DNA of 64,000 nucleotides, taken from Flagellimonas aquimarina (lineage in GTDB: Bacteria > Bacteroidota > Bacteroidia > Flavobacteriales > Flavobacteriaceae). Location: the NCBI RefSeq assembly GCF_003149745.1, contig NZ_QGEG01000002.1:434001-498000 (forward strand), given 5' to 3'. This document shows positions 1 to 8,720 of this stretch, in pieces. The notes beneath the pieces were generated by a model that made no database searches, was not told where the DNA came from, and saw only the letters and a list, made by a program, of their open reading frames with translations. A program made the position numbers and the translations under genes. Every line of letters begins with the position of its first letter. Position 1 is the stretch's first letter.

Positions 1-302
1 TCTGGCAGAATTGCAAATCCTATATCTGGGTTATCCAAATAGTCTCGTTTTACAAAACCACATATGCCAATGGGTGTTGAGGATTTTTTAAGGCACATTT
101 TATAGAGCCCATAGCCATTCTCATTATAAGAATCAATTAAACTGGACTTTATATACTTTACAGCCTGTTTATCTGTTCTTACACCTCTATCTCCAATGAA
201 TTCTATCCAATTTGGGCTGTTCAATAATTTTTTAAAGAACTTGGAATCTTCAATCTGTGCTTCGCAGATTATTAATCGTTCAGTTTCAATAATTCTTTTC
301 AC
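1..302 (-). CDS. GNAT family N-acetyltransferase (3' end cut by window edge)
   Basis: About 100 codons of the N-terminal half are visible; the rest runs off the window. The translation begins VKRIIETERLII, the usual opening of RimJ/RimL-type (Acetyltransf_3) acetyltransferases, which move acetyl from acetyl-CoA to an amino group. Further on, GLYKMCLKKSSTPIG followed by ICGFVKRD is the central strand region of that fold. The start is a GTG at 302-300; no ATG lies nearby in frame. It is the last visible gene of a minus-strand row behind recF, 27 bases after the DUF721 gene. The substrate cannot be predicted. The acetyl-CoA-binding motif is not inside the window. Confidence 0.75.
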   Translation of the reverse strand, partial: MKRIIETERLIICEAQIEDSKFFKKLLNSPNWIEFIGDRGVRTDKQAVKYIKSSLIDSYNENGYGLYKMCLKKSSTPIGICGFVKRDYLDNPDIGFAILP

Positions 303-329
303 TTGATTTTAGAATAATAAGTAATACTA

Positions 330-626
330 TTAACGGAGCACCAACTTTTTTACCAACTCTTTTCCCAATTCTTCATTGAGCATAGCGATGATTTTGGTTT
401 TTCCCAAACTCAACTCTTCCCTAAGTACCGAGGAGGAAAGGGATATGAACAGGGTTTCATTCCTAAGTTCAATCGCGGTAGTATAATTATTGACCCCATT
501 CCCCATCAATTTTACCCAAGCATCTTTTGCGTTCACCTTGTCCATGCCTTTTTGAAGCTTATTTTCTTTGATAAATTCGCCGAGGGCATCACTTAAAGGA
601 ATATGGGAGTTGTGTCTTTTTGCCAT
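330..626 (-). CDS. DUF721 (DciA-like) protein
   Basis: A 98-residue basic protein with the DUF721 layout: an N-terminal helical part (SDALGEFIKENKLQKGMDK), a central A-W-x-x-L-M-G segment, and a C-terminal half of the type LFISLSSSVLREELS followed by a helix. DUF721 proteins include DciA, the helicase-operating protein of many bacteria, and in Bacteroidota the gene commonly sits beside recF, as here. Its ATG shares one base with the stop of the upstream lipoprotein gene, so the two are translationally coupled. A role in replication is inferred from the family and from recF; this short form has not been tied to a function here. Confidence 0.8.
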   Translation of the reverse strand: MAKRHNSHIPLSDALGEFIKENKLQKGMDKVNAKDAWVKLMGNGVNNYTTAIELRNETLFISLSSSVLREELSLGKTKIIAMLNEELGKELVKKLVLR

Positions 627-1048
627 TATTTTGGTATTGAAATGGGTTCAAACCTTTTGTAGGAATATAATATTCCATCTTCACTGCGCACTGAAAAAGA
701 TATTGAATCCAATTGAACCAGTTTTTCTTCCCGTTCACTTAAACTATTCTTGTATTGCAATGTAAAACCTTTGTTTATGGCAAAAACCTCAAAGACCTCA
801 GCATCATCGGAAGTACTAAAAGTACCGTCAAATTTAGGTTGAACTTTTTTCCGGTAGCCTTTGGTTCCTTTTAATTGTATAAAGTCAACACTTGGATTTA
901 CGGTGTAGTTTTTTTCTGCACCATCTTGAAAAGTAACTTCTGTAATTTCCCAATACCCATTTAAATGATGCAGATCTTCTTCTACTAAGGAGGTTTCTTC
1001 ACATCCCCAGAAAAAAAGAATTAAAAAGAACAACAAGATTTCTCTCAT
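626..1048 (-). CDS. small lipocalin-like lipoprotein
   Basis: 140 residues. The N-terminus (MREILLFFLILFFWGCEET) is a lipoprotein signal with the lipid-attached cysteine at residue 16. The mature part starts with LNGYWEITEV and then alternates beta-strand-like stretches (FIQLKGTKGYRKKVQP, GFTLQYKN, EKLVQLDSISFSV), which resembles the lipocalin-like proteins common in Bacteroidota. The ligand is unknown. It lies between recF (1 base away) and the DUF721 gene (1-base overlap), an arrangement that looks like an operon although the products are not obviously related. Confidence 0.7.
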   Translation of the reverse strand: MREILLFFLILFFWGCEETSLVEEDLHHLNGYWEITEVTFQDGAEKNYTVNPSVDFIQLKGTKGYRKKVQPKFDGTFSTSDDAEVFEVFAINKGFTLQYKNSLSEREEKLVQLDSISFSVRSEDGILYSYKRFEPISIPK

Positions 1049-1049
1049 G

Positions 1050-2129
1050 CTACAAGTTAAATATTTTATAACTCTGTCTTATATTTTTAACTACATTTTC
1101 GGTACGTTCAGCGTGAGTATCGCTAATAAATATCTGTCCAAAATTATCATTGTCAACTAACGCCACAATCTGGGATACTCGTTTTTCATCCAGTTTATCA
1201 AAAATATCGTCAAGCAGAAGAATTGGTGTGGTCTTAGCTTGTTCCTTTATAAAATGGAATTGAGCCAGTTTTAGGGCAATCAAGAAAGATTTTTGTTGGC
1301 CTTGGCTACCAAATTTTTTAATGGGATGATTGGCAATGGTGAAATTGAGGTCGTCTTTATGGATGCCAACACTGGTATATTGTATTGCTTTGTCCTTATC
1401 AATGGCAGTTTCTAAAAGCCTTAACAATTTGTTGTTTAAAAGTTGACTTTCATAAGAAAGCATGATCTCTTCTTCCTTTTCTGAAATGTGCGCATACTGT
1501 TCCTTGAATATTGGAATAAAAGAGGTTATAAACTCGACTCTTTTTTGGTGAATTTCTGTTCCCAACGAATGTAATTGCTCGTTGTAAATGGCCAATGTAT
1601 TGGAATCAAAAGTATTGTTGGCTGCAAAGTACTTGAGCAATGAGTTACGCTGTACCAAAACTTTGTTATACTTGATCAGAGTTTTAAGGTATTCTTTATC
1701 TGATTGTGAAATAACACCGTCCATAAATTTTCTTCGGGTATCACTTCCTTCTGTAATAAGGTCCCTATCTGAAGGGGATATTATGACCAAGGGCAAAAAA
1801 CCAATATGCTCAGAAAACTTTTCGTATGCCTTTCCGTTTCTCTTAATGACCTTTTTCATTCCTCGTTTAAAGCTGCAGATGATTTTTTCTACCCTTCCAT
1901 CTTTTTCAAATTCACCTTCAATTACAAAAAAATCGGTTTCATGTTTTATGTTTTGAGTAGAAACCGGATTAAAATAACTTTTCCCAAAAGAAAGATGGTA
2001 AATGGCATCCAAGATATTGGTTTTTCCAACACCATTATCGCCAACAAGACAGTTGATAACCGGGTCAAATTCTAGACTCTTCGAAGAGAAATTCTTATAA
2101 TTAACTAAAGACAAGTGCTTTAAAAACAT
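1050..2129 (-). CDS. recF: DNA replication and repair protein RecF
   Basis: 359 residues, normal RecF length. RecF is an SMC-like ATPase that loads RecA at single-strand gaps together with RecO and RecR. Visible motifs: Walker [10 protein letters not shown] at about residue 30, the ABC signature region [17 protein letters not shown] near residue 275, Walker [13 protein letters not shown] near residue 305, and a D-loop/H-region ISDTHAER near the end. It is the first gene of the minus-strand row recF - lipoprotein - DUF721 - GNAT. A -7-like element (TATTTTTG on the minus strand, 2191-2184) lies 55 bases upstream, back to back with the promoter of the divergent TPR gene. Confidence 0.96.
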   Translation of the reverse strand: MFLKHLSLVNYKNFSSKSLEFDPVINCLVGDNGVGKTNILDAIYHLSFGKSYFNPVSTQNIKHETDFFVIEGEFEKDGRVEKIICSFKRGMKKVIKRNGKAYEKFSEHIGFLPLVIISPSDRDLITEGSDTRRKFMDGVISQSDKEYLKTLIKYNKVLVQRNSLLKYFAANNTFDSNTLAIYNEQLHSLGTEIHQKRVEFITSFIPIFKEQYAHISEKEEEIMLSYESQLLNNKLLRLLETAIDKDKAIQYTSVGIHKDDLNFTIANHPIKKFGSQGQQKSFLIALKLAQFHFIKEQAKTTPILLLDDIFDKLDEKRVSQIVALVDNDNFGQIFISDTHAERTENVVKNIRQSYKIFNL

Positions 2130-2183
2130 AAAAAGCTAAAGGAATATTATGGTTTTAGCCATTTAACGACTAATTAAAGATTC

Positions 2184-2191
2184 CAAAAATA
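2184..2191 (-). promoter_or_regulatory. candidate recF -7 element
   Basis: CAAAAATA on the plus strand reads TATTTTTG on the minus strand and fits the Bacteroidota -7 consensus TAnnTTTG. No clear TTG is seen at the -33 distance, so this is only a half-supported promoter. Confidence 0.35.
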
Positions 2192-2207
2192 ACGAATAAA
2201 TTACCTT

Positions 2208-2235
2208 TTGGTTTTGGATAAAAACTTTATTTTTG
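2208..2235 (+). promoter_or_regulatory. promoter of the TPR-ribH-mutL row
   Basis: TTG at 2208-2210, 17 bases, then TATTTTTG at 2228-2235 match the Bacteroidota pattern TTG-N17-23-TAnnTTTG. Transcription would begin near 2241, about 15 bases before the ATG at 2256. Confidence 0.55.
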
Positions 2236-2255
2236 CGCGATTAATCAAATGAAGA

Positions 2256-3017
2256 ATGGCAACATACAAGAAGCGAGGCTTTAAGCCAAAAAACAAGGTT
2301 GAAGAAGCTCAGTTGGATGAGCAGAACAGTACAACGGCAGAGGTATTCAGTACCTTGGATGAAAGTGCTTCAAAAACCGAGGCTTGGGTTCAGAAAAACC
2401 AGAATTACATTTTGGGCGCAATTGGTGCCATTGCAATTGGTGTTTTAGGGTATTTGGGATATAATGAGTTTATTCAAAAACCAAAAGAAGCATCTGCGGC
2501 CAATGAGCTTTTTTATCCGCAACAATATTTTGATCAAGCGCTTACAAATGAAACGGCTAAAGATTCATTGTTTACTTTGGCATTAAATGGGGCAGAAGGT
2601 AAATATGGCTTTCTGGACATAATTGAAGAGTATAAAGGTACCAAAGCGGCCAATCTTGCTAAATACTCTGCAGGAATGACCTATTTGAACATGCAGCAAT
2701 ATGATGAGGCGATTGCAAATCTAGAAAGCTTTTCTTCGAGCGACGCCGTGTTAGGTGCCATGGCCAAAGGGGGAATAGGGGATGCTTTTTCGCAATTGAA
2801 TCAGAATGAAGATGCTTTGGAATATTACGAAAAAGCGATTGCACATAGCAATAATGAGTATACGGCACCAAGATTTTTATACAAAGCTGGTGTTATTGCG
2901 ATGGATTTAAACCAAAAAGAAAAAGCATTGGGCTTTTTTGAGCGCATTAAAAATGAATTTTCTTCTTCTCAAGAGGCAAATGGTATAGATGTACTTATTG
3001 GGCTAGCCAAAAATTAG
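2256..3017 (+). CDS. membrane-anchored TPR protein (YfgM-like)
   Basis: 253 residues. A charged N-terminal stretch of about 45 residues precedes one membrane segment (YILGAIGAIAIGVLGYLGY, about 52-70). The rest is a periplasm-side tetratricopeptide region with repeats recognisable at KYSAGMTYLNMQQYDEAI, AKGGIGDAFSQLNQNEDALEY and RFLYKAGVIAMDLNQKEKAL. This matches the YfgM/TPR_21 type, which in Enterobacteria acts with the PpiD chaperone at the translocon; whether that holds here is unknown. It directly precedes ribH (4 bases). Confidence 0.75.
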   Translation: MATYKKRGFKPKNKVEEAQLDEQNSTTAEVFSTLDESASKTEAWVQKNQNYILGAIGAIAIGVLGYLGYNEFIQKPKEASAANELFYPQQYFDQALTNETAKDSLFTLALNGAEGKYGFLDIIEEYKGTKAANLAKYSAGMTYLNMQQYDEAIANLESFSSSDAVLGAMAKGGIGDAFSQLNQNEDALEYYEKAIAHSNNEYTAPRFLYKAGVIAMDLNQKEKALGFFERIKNEFSSSQEANGIDVLIGLAKN

Positions 3018-3021
3018 GTAT

Positions 3022-3504
3022 ATGGCCACTGAAAACAAAAACTTATCTGCTTACGATAAGACAACGATCCCAAACGCGAAAGAACTTCGGTTTGGGATCG
3101 TTGTTTCTGAGTGGAATGATAATATTACGGAAGGGCTATATAATGGTGCCTTGGAGGCTTTGATGGATTGTGGAGCTTTAACAGATAATATTCTTAGATG
3201 GAATGTTCCAGGAACTTATGAGCTTACCTTTGGTTCCAAAAAAATGCTCAACACCCAGAAAGTAGATGTAGTAATTGCAATTGGTAGCGTTATTCGTGGA
3301 GAGACCAGTCACTTTGATTTTGTTTGTAGTGCAGCGGCTCAAGGTATAAAGGACCTAAACGTTGCTTATGATATACCTGTTATATTTTGTGTACTTACAG
3401 ATAACACCCTACAGCAAGCCATAGATCGTAGTGGGGGAAAACATGGTAACAAGGGGACTGAAGCCGCTATTGCCGCTATTAAAATGGCAACATTGGGAAA
3501 GTAG
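3022..3504 (+). CDS. ribH: 6,7-dimethyl-8-ribityllumazine synthase
   Basis: 160 residues, standard length. The enzyme condenses 5-amino-6-ribitylamino-uracil with 3,4-dihydroxy-2-butanone 4-phosphate to give lumazine, the penultimate step of riboflavin synthesis, and forms an icosahedral or pentameric shell. Family motifs: VSEWN near residue 28, VPGTYELTF near 62, GSVIRGETSHFDFVC near 88 (contains the catalytic His), and VLTDNTLQQAIDRSGG followed by HGNKG near 125. It is transcribed with the TPR gene upstream. No FMN riboswitch is seen before it. Confidence 0.96.
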   Translation: MATENKNLSAYDKTTIPNAKELRFGIVVSEWNDNITEGLYNGALEALMDCGALTDNILRWNVPGTYELTFGSKKMLNTQKVDVVIAIGSVIRGETSHFDFVCSAAAQGIKDLNVAYDIPVIFCVLTDNTLQQAIDRSGGKHGNKGTEAAIAAIKMATLGK

Positions 3505-3603
3505 TGTTGTATTTTCCATAGTAGGCAGGATAGAAACTTAAATCAATGTTAGACTGTTAACATTTTTTGGCAGTACTTCCTAATCCTGTTTTTCGATTTT
3601 GAG

Positions 3604-3611
3604 TACCTTTG
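3604..3611 (+). promoter_or_regulatory. candidate -7 element before the mutL row
   Basis: TACCTTTG fits TAnnTTTG and lies 22 bases before the ATG of the small membrane protein. No TTG at the -33 distance is evident. Confidence 0.35.
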
Positions 3612-3633
3612 AGATTACACGGAAAACGATGTA

Positions 3634-3918
3634 ATGCGAAATTTTCTAAAACTTAGAAAAAATAGAACCTACAATTATTCACCACGTTATTATAAAGGTG
3701 AAGGTAATCCGTATAAAATAGAACATAAACTTGATAAATATAGAAGTACTGCGAATACGCAAAGAGGCCTAAAAAATAAATTTTCCTCAGCATTTGATGA
3801 CTTGAAAAATGAAGGGGACAAAAACCTGAAAATTCGTTTCATAGTTATTGTAGGTGTCTTAATATTGCTATTCCTCTTCATCATTGACTTTGATTTATCC
3901 ATATTCCTGAATCCCTAA
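3634..3918 (+). CDS. small basic membrane protein, unknown function
   Basis: 94 residues. The first two thirds are strongly basic with a YNYSPRYYKGEGNPYKIE stretch; the end is a single membrane segment (FIVIVGVLILLFLFIIDF, about 70-87) with a very short tail. A protein of this type between ribH and mutL is familiar from related genomes and is sometimes labelled as a riboflavin synthase subunit only because of its neighbour; nothing in the sequence supports that. Its stop codon shares one base with the mutL start. Confidence 0.65.
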   Translation: MRNFLKLRKNRTYNYSPRYYKGEGNPYKIEHKLDKYRSTANTQRGLKNKFSSAFDDLKNEGDKNLKIRFIVIVGVLILLFLFIIDFDLSIFLNP

Positions 3919-5765
3919 TGGCAGATATCATTAAACTCTTGCCAGACCATGTCGCAAATCAAATTGCAGCAGGGGAAGTGGTTCAGCGACCGGCTTCAGT
4001 TGTAAAAGAACTATTGGAGAATGCCATAGATTCGGGCGCCACCATTATCAAATTGATTATAAAAGATGGAGGTAAGGCGCTTATACAAGTTGTGGACGAT
4101 GGTTCTGGAATGAGCGAGACAGATGCCAGGCTCTCTTTTGAAAGGCACGCTACATCAAAAATATCGACGGCGCAAGATTTATTTAATTTACGAACAAAAG
4201 GATTCCGAGGGGAAGCCTTAGCCTCCATTGCAGCAATTGCACATGTAGATATGCAAACACGGATGGACAATGCCGAAGTTGGGACCCACCTAAAGATTGA
4301 AGGCAGTAAAATAGTGTCTCAAGAAGTGATTGCCACTGCCAAGGGAACATCAATAGCGGTTAAAAACCTTTTTTTTAATATTCCCGCAAGACGCAATTTT
4401 TTAAAATCAAACCAAGTGGAATCAAGGCATATTACTGATGAATTTCAGCGAGTGGCGTTGGTTCACCCAAACATCGAATTTCACTACTATAACAATGGAT
4501 CAGAACTATTTAATCTTCCAAAGACCAAATACAGACAGCGAATAAGCAATGTTTTTGGAAATAAAATGGGAGATCGTTTGGTACCTGTCAACGAAGAGAC
4601 TGAAGTGGTTAAAATTTCTGGATTTGTATGTAAACCGGAATTTGCCAAAAAGAGTAGGGGAGAGCAGTTCTTCTTTGCCAATAATAGGTATATAAAAAGC
4701 CCATATTTGCATCATGCCGTGGTGGCAGCGTTTGAAGGGCTTATAAAGTCTGACCTGTATCCTGGATACTTTTTGTTTTTAGATGTAGATCCAGCATCTA
4801 TAGATATCAACATACATCCCACAAAAACAGAAGTGAAGTTTGATGATGAGAATACTATGTACGCAATTATTCGTTCAACAATAAAACATAGCCTAGGACA
4901 GTTTAATGTAGCTCCAGTTCTGGATTTTGAACATGACCCTAACCTTGACACACCTTACGCATACAAGGAAAAAGGCGCTGTGTTGCCAAAAGTTACCATA
5001 GACGCTTCTTTTAATCCTTTTCAAGAAACAGTAGAAAGTACAAGCCCTAAATCTAGATACCAAAAAACAAGCACAAAAGGGTGGGAGAACCTATATGAAG
5101 GCTTAAACGCCGAACTAGGTACAGATAATTTTAGCAGTATAGAAATTGAATCGGACACAGAAGTACAAGGAACATTTTATTCTGATACTGAATCACAAGA
5201 GCACGTTGGCACCACTTTTCAGCTTAGAAGAAAATATATAGTCAGTACCATTAAATCTGGTATGCTGGTCGTTAATCAAAATCGCGCTCATGAACGGGTG
5301 CTTTTTGAAAAATTTCTAACTGAAATCACTGTAAAAGAAGGTGTTAGCCAACAACTATTATTTCCTTTGGAACTCACCTTCAGTAAACAAGAATTGACCA
5401 TTTTAAAAGAGATCAAAGAGAGTCTGGTAAATGTTGGTTTTGCTTTTGAAAACTTGGAAGAAGAGACTGTTAAAGTGACAGGCGTACCCTTGATTATTTC
5501 CGAAAGCGGAATTGGCATGGTATTGGATCGTTTAATAGCAGATTACAAGGAAGGGTTTGATGGGAACTCAATTTCTCAAGCAGAATTGTTGGCCAAGGCA
5601 CTTTCTAAAAACCTGGCGGTGAAAACGGGGGAAATACTGGATAAAGATTCACAATTAGGTTTGGTGAATGACTTGTTCGGTTGTAAGGAACCTTCATTGA
5701 GTCCGTCCCAAAAAATGACATACACCATAATCTCTGAAGGAGATATTGAAAAAAAGTTTAATTAA
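3918..5765 (+). CDS. mutL: DNA mismatch repair protein MutL
   Basis: 615 residues. MutL couples mismatch recognition by MutS to downstream processing. The N-terminal GHKL ATPase shows IAAGEVVQRPASVVKELLENA (from about residue 17), the DDGSGM box, RHATSKI and FRGEALASIAAI. A poorly conserved linker (about 340-430) joins the C-terminal dimerisation domain. Where endonuclease-type MutL proteins have DQHA-x2-E-x4-E, this protein reads NQNRAHERVLFE, so the metal-binding Asp and His are replaced. The C-terminal zinc-site Cys-Pro-x-Gly-Arg-Pro region is also not conserved. The latent nuclease therefore appears absent or degenerate. The ATG overlaps the preceding stop by one base. Confidence 0.95.
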   Translation: MADIIKLLPDHVANQIAAGEVVQRPASVVKELLENAIDSGATIIKLIIKDGGKALIQVVDDGSGMSETDARLSFERHATSKISTAQDLFNLRTKGFRGEALASIAAIAHVDMQTRMDNAEVGTHLKIEGSKIVSQEVIATAKGTSIAVKNLFFNIPARRNFLKSNQVESRHITDEFQRVALVHPNIEFHYYNNGSELFNLPKTKYRQRISNVFGNKMGDRLVPVNEETEVVKISGFVCKPEFAKKSRGEQFFFANNRYIKSPYLHHAVVAAFEGLIKSDLYPGYFLFLDVDPASIDINIHPTKTEVKFDDENTMYAIIRSTIKHSLGQFNVAPVLDFEHDPNLDTPYAYKEKGAVLPKVTIDASFNPFQETVESTSPKSRYQKTSTKGWENLYEGLNAELGTDNFSSIEIESDTEVQGTFYSDTESQEHVGTTFQLRRKYIVSTIKSGMLVVNQNRAHERVLFEKFLTEITVKEGVSQQLLFPLELTFSKQELTILKEIKESLVNVGFAFENLEEETVKVTGVPLIISESGIGMVLDRLIADYKEGFDGNSISQAELLAKALSKNLAVKTGEILDKDSQLGLVNDLFGCKEPSLSPSQKMTYTIISEGDIEKKFN

Positions 5766-6506
5766 ATGGGTAGATTAACGGAGGCTGTAAAACACTTGTT
5801 GATTATCAACGTGATTTTATTTGTGGCCACACAATTATATGGGGATCAAATGTATCAGTTATTGTCCCTATGGTTTCCTAAGAATACTAGCTTTGAATGG
5901 TGGCAAATAATTACCCATATGTTTATGCACGGCAGCCTTATGCATATTGTATTTAATATGTATGCATTATGGGCATTTGGAACTCCTTTGGAGCAAGCTT
6001 GGGGCAGGAACAAGTTTTTGTTCTTTTATTTTTCAGCAGGGCTTGGATCTGCGCTGTTGTATACAGGCGTAAATTATTATTATTTTAATGAAGGGATTAA
6101 TGCATTAATTGGAGCTGGATTTGAGAAATCTCAAATGATGGAAGCTCTTCAAAGCCCTTATGGAGCTAATTTAAACAAGCTTAAAGAATATGTTCCCTCA
6201 GGAGTAATAGACAATTTTGGAAATGCATTTTATGGAAGGGCTGTTGGAGCTTCTGGTGCTATTTATGGGATTTTGGTGGCATTTGCATTTATGTATTCAG
6301 AAGCAAAATTGATGCTGATATTTTTGCCTGTGCCCATTAAGGCGAAGTATTTTGTGCCTTTGTTGTTGGCGGCGGACCTATTCTTTGGAATTGGCAATAT
6401 CAATACAGGGATTGCCCATTTTGCCCATATTGGAGGAGCGTTAATTGGCTTCATTATGATGTGGTATTGGAAGAAAAATCAGTTTAACCAAAACCGTTGG
6501 AATTAG
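5766..6506 (+). CDS. rhomboid family intramembrane serine protease
   Basis: 246 residues, six or more membrane segments. The catalytic serine sits in GASGAIYGILV (about residue 164) and the partner histidine in HFAHIGGALIGF (about residue 220). The N-terminal hydrophobic WWQIITHMFMHGSLMHIVFNMYALW region, with the HxxxN arrangement of the oxyanion site, is also present. Rhomboids cut membrane-spanning substrates within the bilayer. A loop of about 50 residues between helices 2 and 4 (FNEGINALIG through GVIDNFG) is longer than in minimal rhomboids. It abuts mutL without a gap and is followed by a second rhomboid 3 bases on. Confidence 0.92.
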   Translation: MGRLTEAVKHLLIINVILFVATQLYGDQMYQLLSLWFPKNTSFEWWQIITHMFMHGSLMHIVFNMYALWAFGTPLEQAWGRNKFLFFYFSAGLGSALLYTGVNYYYFNEGINALIGAGFEKSQMMEALQSPYGANLNKLKEYVPSGVIDNFGNAFYGRAVGASGAIYGILVAFAFMYSEAKLMLIFLPVPIKAKYFVPLLLAADLFFGIGNINTGIAHFAHIGGALIGFIMMWYWKKNQFNQNRWN

Positions 6507-6509
6507 GCT

Positions 6510-7376
6510 ATGGCACACGGTGGATTAAAATATAATTTTGCTAGGCTCAACATTGCTGAAAAACTGATTACGGTCAATGTTCTGGTCTTTATTTTAGATG
6601 GGCTGTCTTTGGCTTTACTTGGCAATTCAGTGTCTGAATGGTTTCAGTTACCTAAAGATTTCATGGAATTTTTTGGACAACCATGGTCTATAGTCACATA
6701 CTCTTTTTTTCATGCTGGTTTGGGTCATATCTTTTGGAATATGATCATGCTCTATTTTGCCGGTAGAATTTTTCTAAACCTTTTTGATAATCAACGTTTT
6801 ATCAATGTGTACTTTTTAGGGGTTATTGTTGGGGGACTAATTTTCTTGCTCAGCTATAATGTTTTTCCAACCCTGTTAAATACAAACACGGCTTTGATAG
6901 GTGCCTCGGCAGGAGTTACGGCTGTATTAATTTTTATATGTGCTTATATACCAAATCAAGAAGTACGCATTATCTTCTTTAATGTAAAGCTTTGGTACGT
7001 AGGAGTATTTTTTGTTTTGGTTGATTTGATACAAATTGCCTATGGCGGAAATGTGGGTGGAAGATTGGCGCATTTGGGAGGTGCACTACTTGGATACATA
7101 TACGCAAGACAGCTGTTGAACGGAAATGATATTGGTTCTGGCTTTACCAAGTTTAGAGAAGCGGCAGTTCAATTACTTAAAACCAAAGAAAAAAAAGGAC
7201 CCCTTAAAACAGTTTACAAAAAGAATGCTACAAAAGGTAAGAGTTCAGCTGATTATGATAAACAAGCTCATCAACGTAAAATAGATGCGATTTTGGATAA
7301 GATAAGTAAGTCTGGCTATGAGAGCCTATCCAAGGATGAAAAAGACTTTTTGTTTAAAGCGGGTAAAGAGAATTAG
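6510..7376 (+). CDS. second rhomboid protease with C-terminal tail
   Basis: 288 residues. Catalytic serine in GASAGVTAVLIF (about 131), histidine in RLAHLGGALLGYIYA (about 186), and the HAGLGHIFWNMIMLYF helix 2 motif. After the last membrane helix comes a cytosolic tail of about 85 residues that is rich in lysine and ends in ISKSGYESLSKDEKDFLF, the conserved element of the DUF6576 tail found on many Bacteroidota rhomboids. Together with the preceding gene it forms a tandem pair; the two differ enough in loops and tail to suggest different substrates. Confidence 0.92.
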   Translation: MAHGGLKYNFARLNIAEKLITVNVLVFILDGLSLALLGNSVSEWFQLPKDFMEFFGQPWSIVTYSFFHAGLGHIFWNMIMLYFAGRIFLNLFDNQRFINVYFLGVIVGGLIFLLSYNVFPTLLNTNTALIGASAGVTAVLIFICAYIPNQEVRIIFFNVKLWYVGVFFVLVDLIQIAYGGNVGGRLAHLGGALLGYIYARQLLNGNDIGSGFTKFREAAVQLLKTKEKKGPLKTVYKKNATKGKSSADYDKQAHQRKIDAILDKISKSGYESLSKDEKDFLFKAGKEN

Positions 7377-7379
7377 TAC

Positions 7380-8420
7380 GTGAAACAACTCCCCTTTTTT
7401 GATAAAGCTATTTACCTTACAAATATACTTTGTGCTCTGGTGACCACCATCTCATTTCTGGTGCCGTATGTTTCAGTTACTTTCATGCCAACGATCTCTG
7501 CAATTAGTCTAGTTGTGCCATTTTTGGTCTATGCCAATATTGGATTTTTGTTCTATTGGTCTCTTAGAAAGAAAAGACATTTTTTGTTATCTGCTGTACT
7601 GCTTTTACTTTGGTATGTTATCCTAGGACCTTTTTATCAATTTTCTAAGAAAGAGAAAAATGTGAATGTCAAAGATTTGTCCATAATGTCTTTCAACTCT
7701 AGGAATTTTAATGACCATGGACAGTTAAATACTGAAAATGTTGATAGTCTCATACTGGAATTCGTCACAAAAAAGAACCCAGATATTCTTTGCTTTCAGG
7801 AATGTTTTTATGGAATGAAAAGAAGTAAAGCATTGAGTCAATACAAATATGAATATGTTGATCATGTTTATGGAGTTCCAGCTACCAAAGTAATTCAGGC
7901 AGTTTATTCAAAATATCCAATTATAGCTATTGATTCTATTAATTTTCCAAAAAGCTCAAATAGTGCTATTTATGCTGATATTTTATATAAGAAAGACACG
8001 ATAAGAGTTTATAACATTCACTTGCAGTCGTTTAGGATAATACCTCAGATTGACGCAATAAGAAGTGAGGAATCATCTAAATTACTTGCCAAATCTGAAA
8101 GAGTTATGCTTAAGCAATATGAGCAGGCCAATTTAATTAGGCAAAACATGGAAGAAAATCATTATAAAAAAATTGTGGTGGGAGACTTTAATAACACGCA
8201 ATATTCCAACATATATAAAACTATTAAAGGTGGGTTGACCGATTCTTTTTTGGAAAAAGGAAGGGGATTTGGACGTACATACGATTTACTGGGATTCCCT
8301 ATTCGGATAGATTTCATTTTTTCTGATCCGGCTTTTGAAGTTGTCTCACATAAAAACTTTGATGAGAAATTGTCTGACCATTATCCGGTCATGGCTACAC
8401 TTCGCCTTAAATCAGATTAA
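7380..8420 (+). CDS. endonuclease/exonuclease/phosphatase family membrane protein
   Basis: 346 residues. Three hydrophobic segments in the first 90 residues anchor a C-terminal EEP-fold domain. Catalytic signatures are visible: MSFNSRNF, ILCFQECF (metal-binding Glu), VVGDFNNTQ and SDHYPVMATL. EEP enzymes cleave phosphodiesters or phosphomonoesters; substrates range from DNA to sphingomyelin and cannot be told here. The start is GTG at 7380, 4 bases after the rhomboid stop; no in-frame ATG lies close. The 3' end overlaps the convergent DUF6122 gene by 9 bases. Confidence 0.85.
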   Translation: MKQLPFFDKAIYLTNILCALVTTISFLVPYVSVTFMPTISAISLVVPFLVYANIGFLFYWSLRKKRHFLLSAVLLLLWYVILGPFYQFSKKEKNVNVKDLSIMSFNSRNFNDHGQLNTENVDSLILEFVTKKNPDILCFQECFYGMKRSKALSQYKYEYVDHVYGVPATKVIQAVYSKYPIIAIDSINFPKSSNSAIYADILYKKDTIRVYNIHLQSFRIIPQIDAIRSEESSKLLAKSERVMLKQYEQANLIRQNMEENHYKKIVVGDFNNTQYSNIYKTIKGGLTDSFLEKGRGFGRTYDLLGFPIRIDFIFSDPAFEVVSHKNFDEKLSDHYPVMATLRLKSD

Positions 8421-8720
8421 AAAGCAATCCATTACATCCGCAATAATGTGGATGATAAGGGCCAAACCTATAATTTTGGTTTGTTTAAAAAAAGGAAGAA
8501 TACAATACAGCATAATGGCCCAGTAGCCATGTAATGGGTGAAAATTGATACTGCAACGGTTTGGGTCAAATATTGGTTCAGCAAGAATGTGATCCAGGTC
8601 AATTACGATTCCTGCTAAAAGAATAAGTATTACCTTAATTCTATTGTCCTTAAAAAATAAAATCCCTATTAGAATGGGAACAATAAAATGAATACCATAA
8701 TGGATGACGAACCTAAGCAT
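8412..8720 (-). CDS. DUF6122 family membrane protein
   Basis: 102 residues, almost entirely membrane-embedded (three to four helices). Histidine and aspartate residues are set within helices: RFVIHYGIHF at the start, IVIDLDHILA near residue 40, NFHPLHGYW near 62, and IIHIIADVMDC near the end. This resembles the metal-dependent YdjM/DUF457-type hydrolases, and the family DUF6122 is the best match from memory. Function unknown. It overlaps wbqC by 8 bases and is probably the last gene of the lepB row. Confidence 0.7.
   Translation of the reverse strand: MLRFVIHYGIHFIVPILIGILFFKDNRIKVILILLAGIVIDLDHILAEPIFDPNRCSINFHPLHGYWAIMLYCILPFFKQTKIIGLALIIHIIADVMDCFLI

Noticed and set aside
2130..3021. FMN riboswitch ahead of ribH
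   Set aside because: ribH follows the TPR gene after only 4 bases and no conserved RFN-type pattern is seen upstream.
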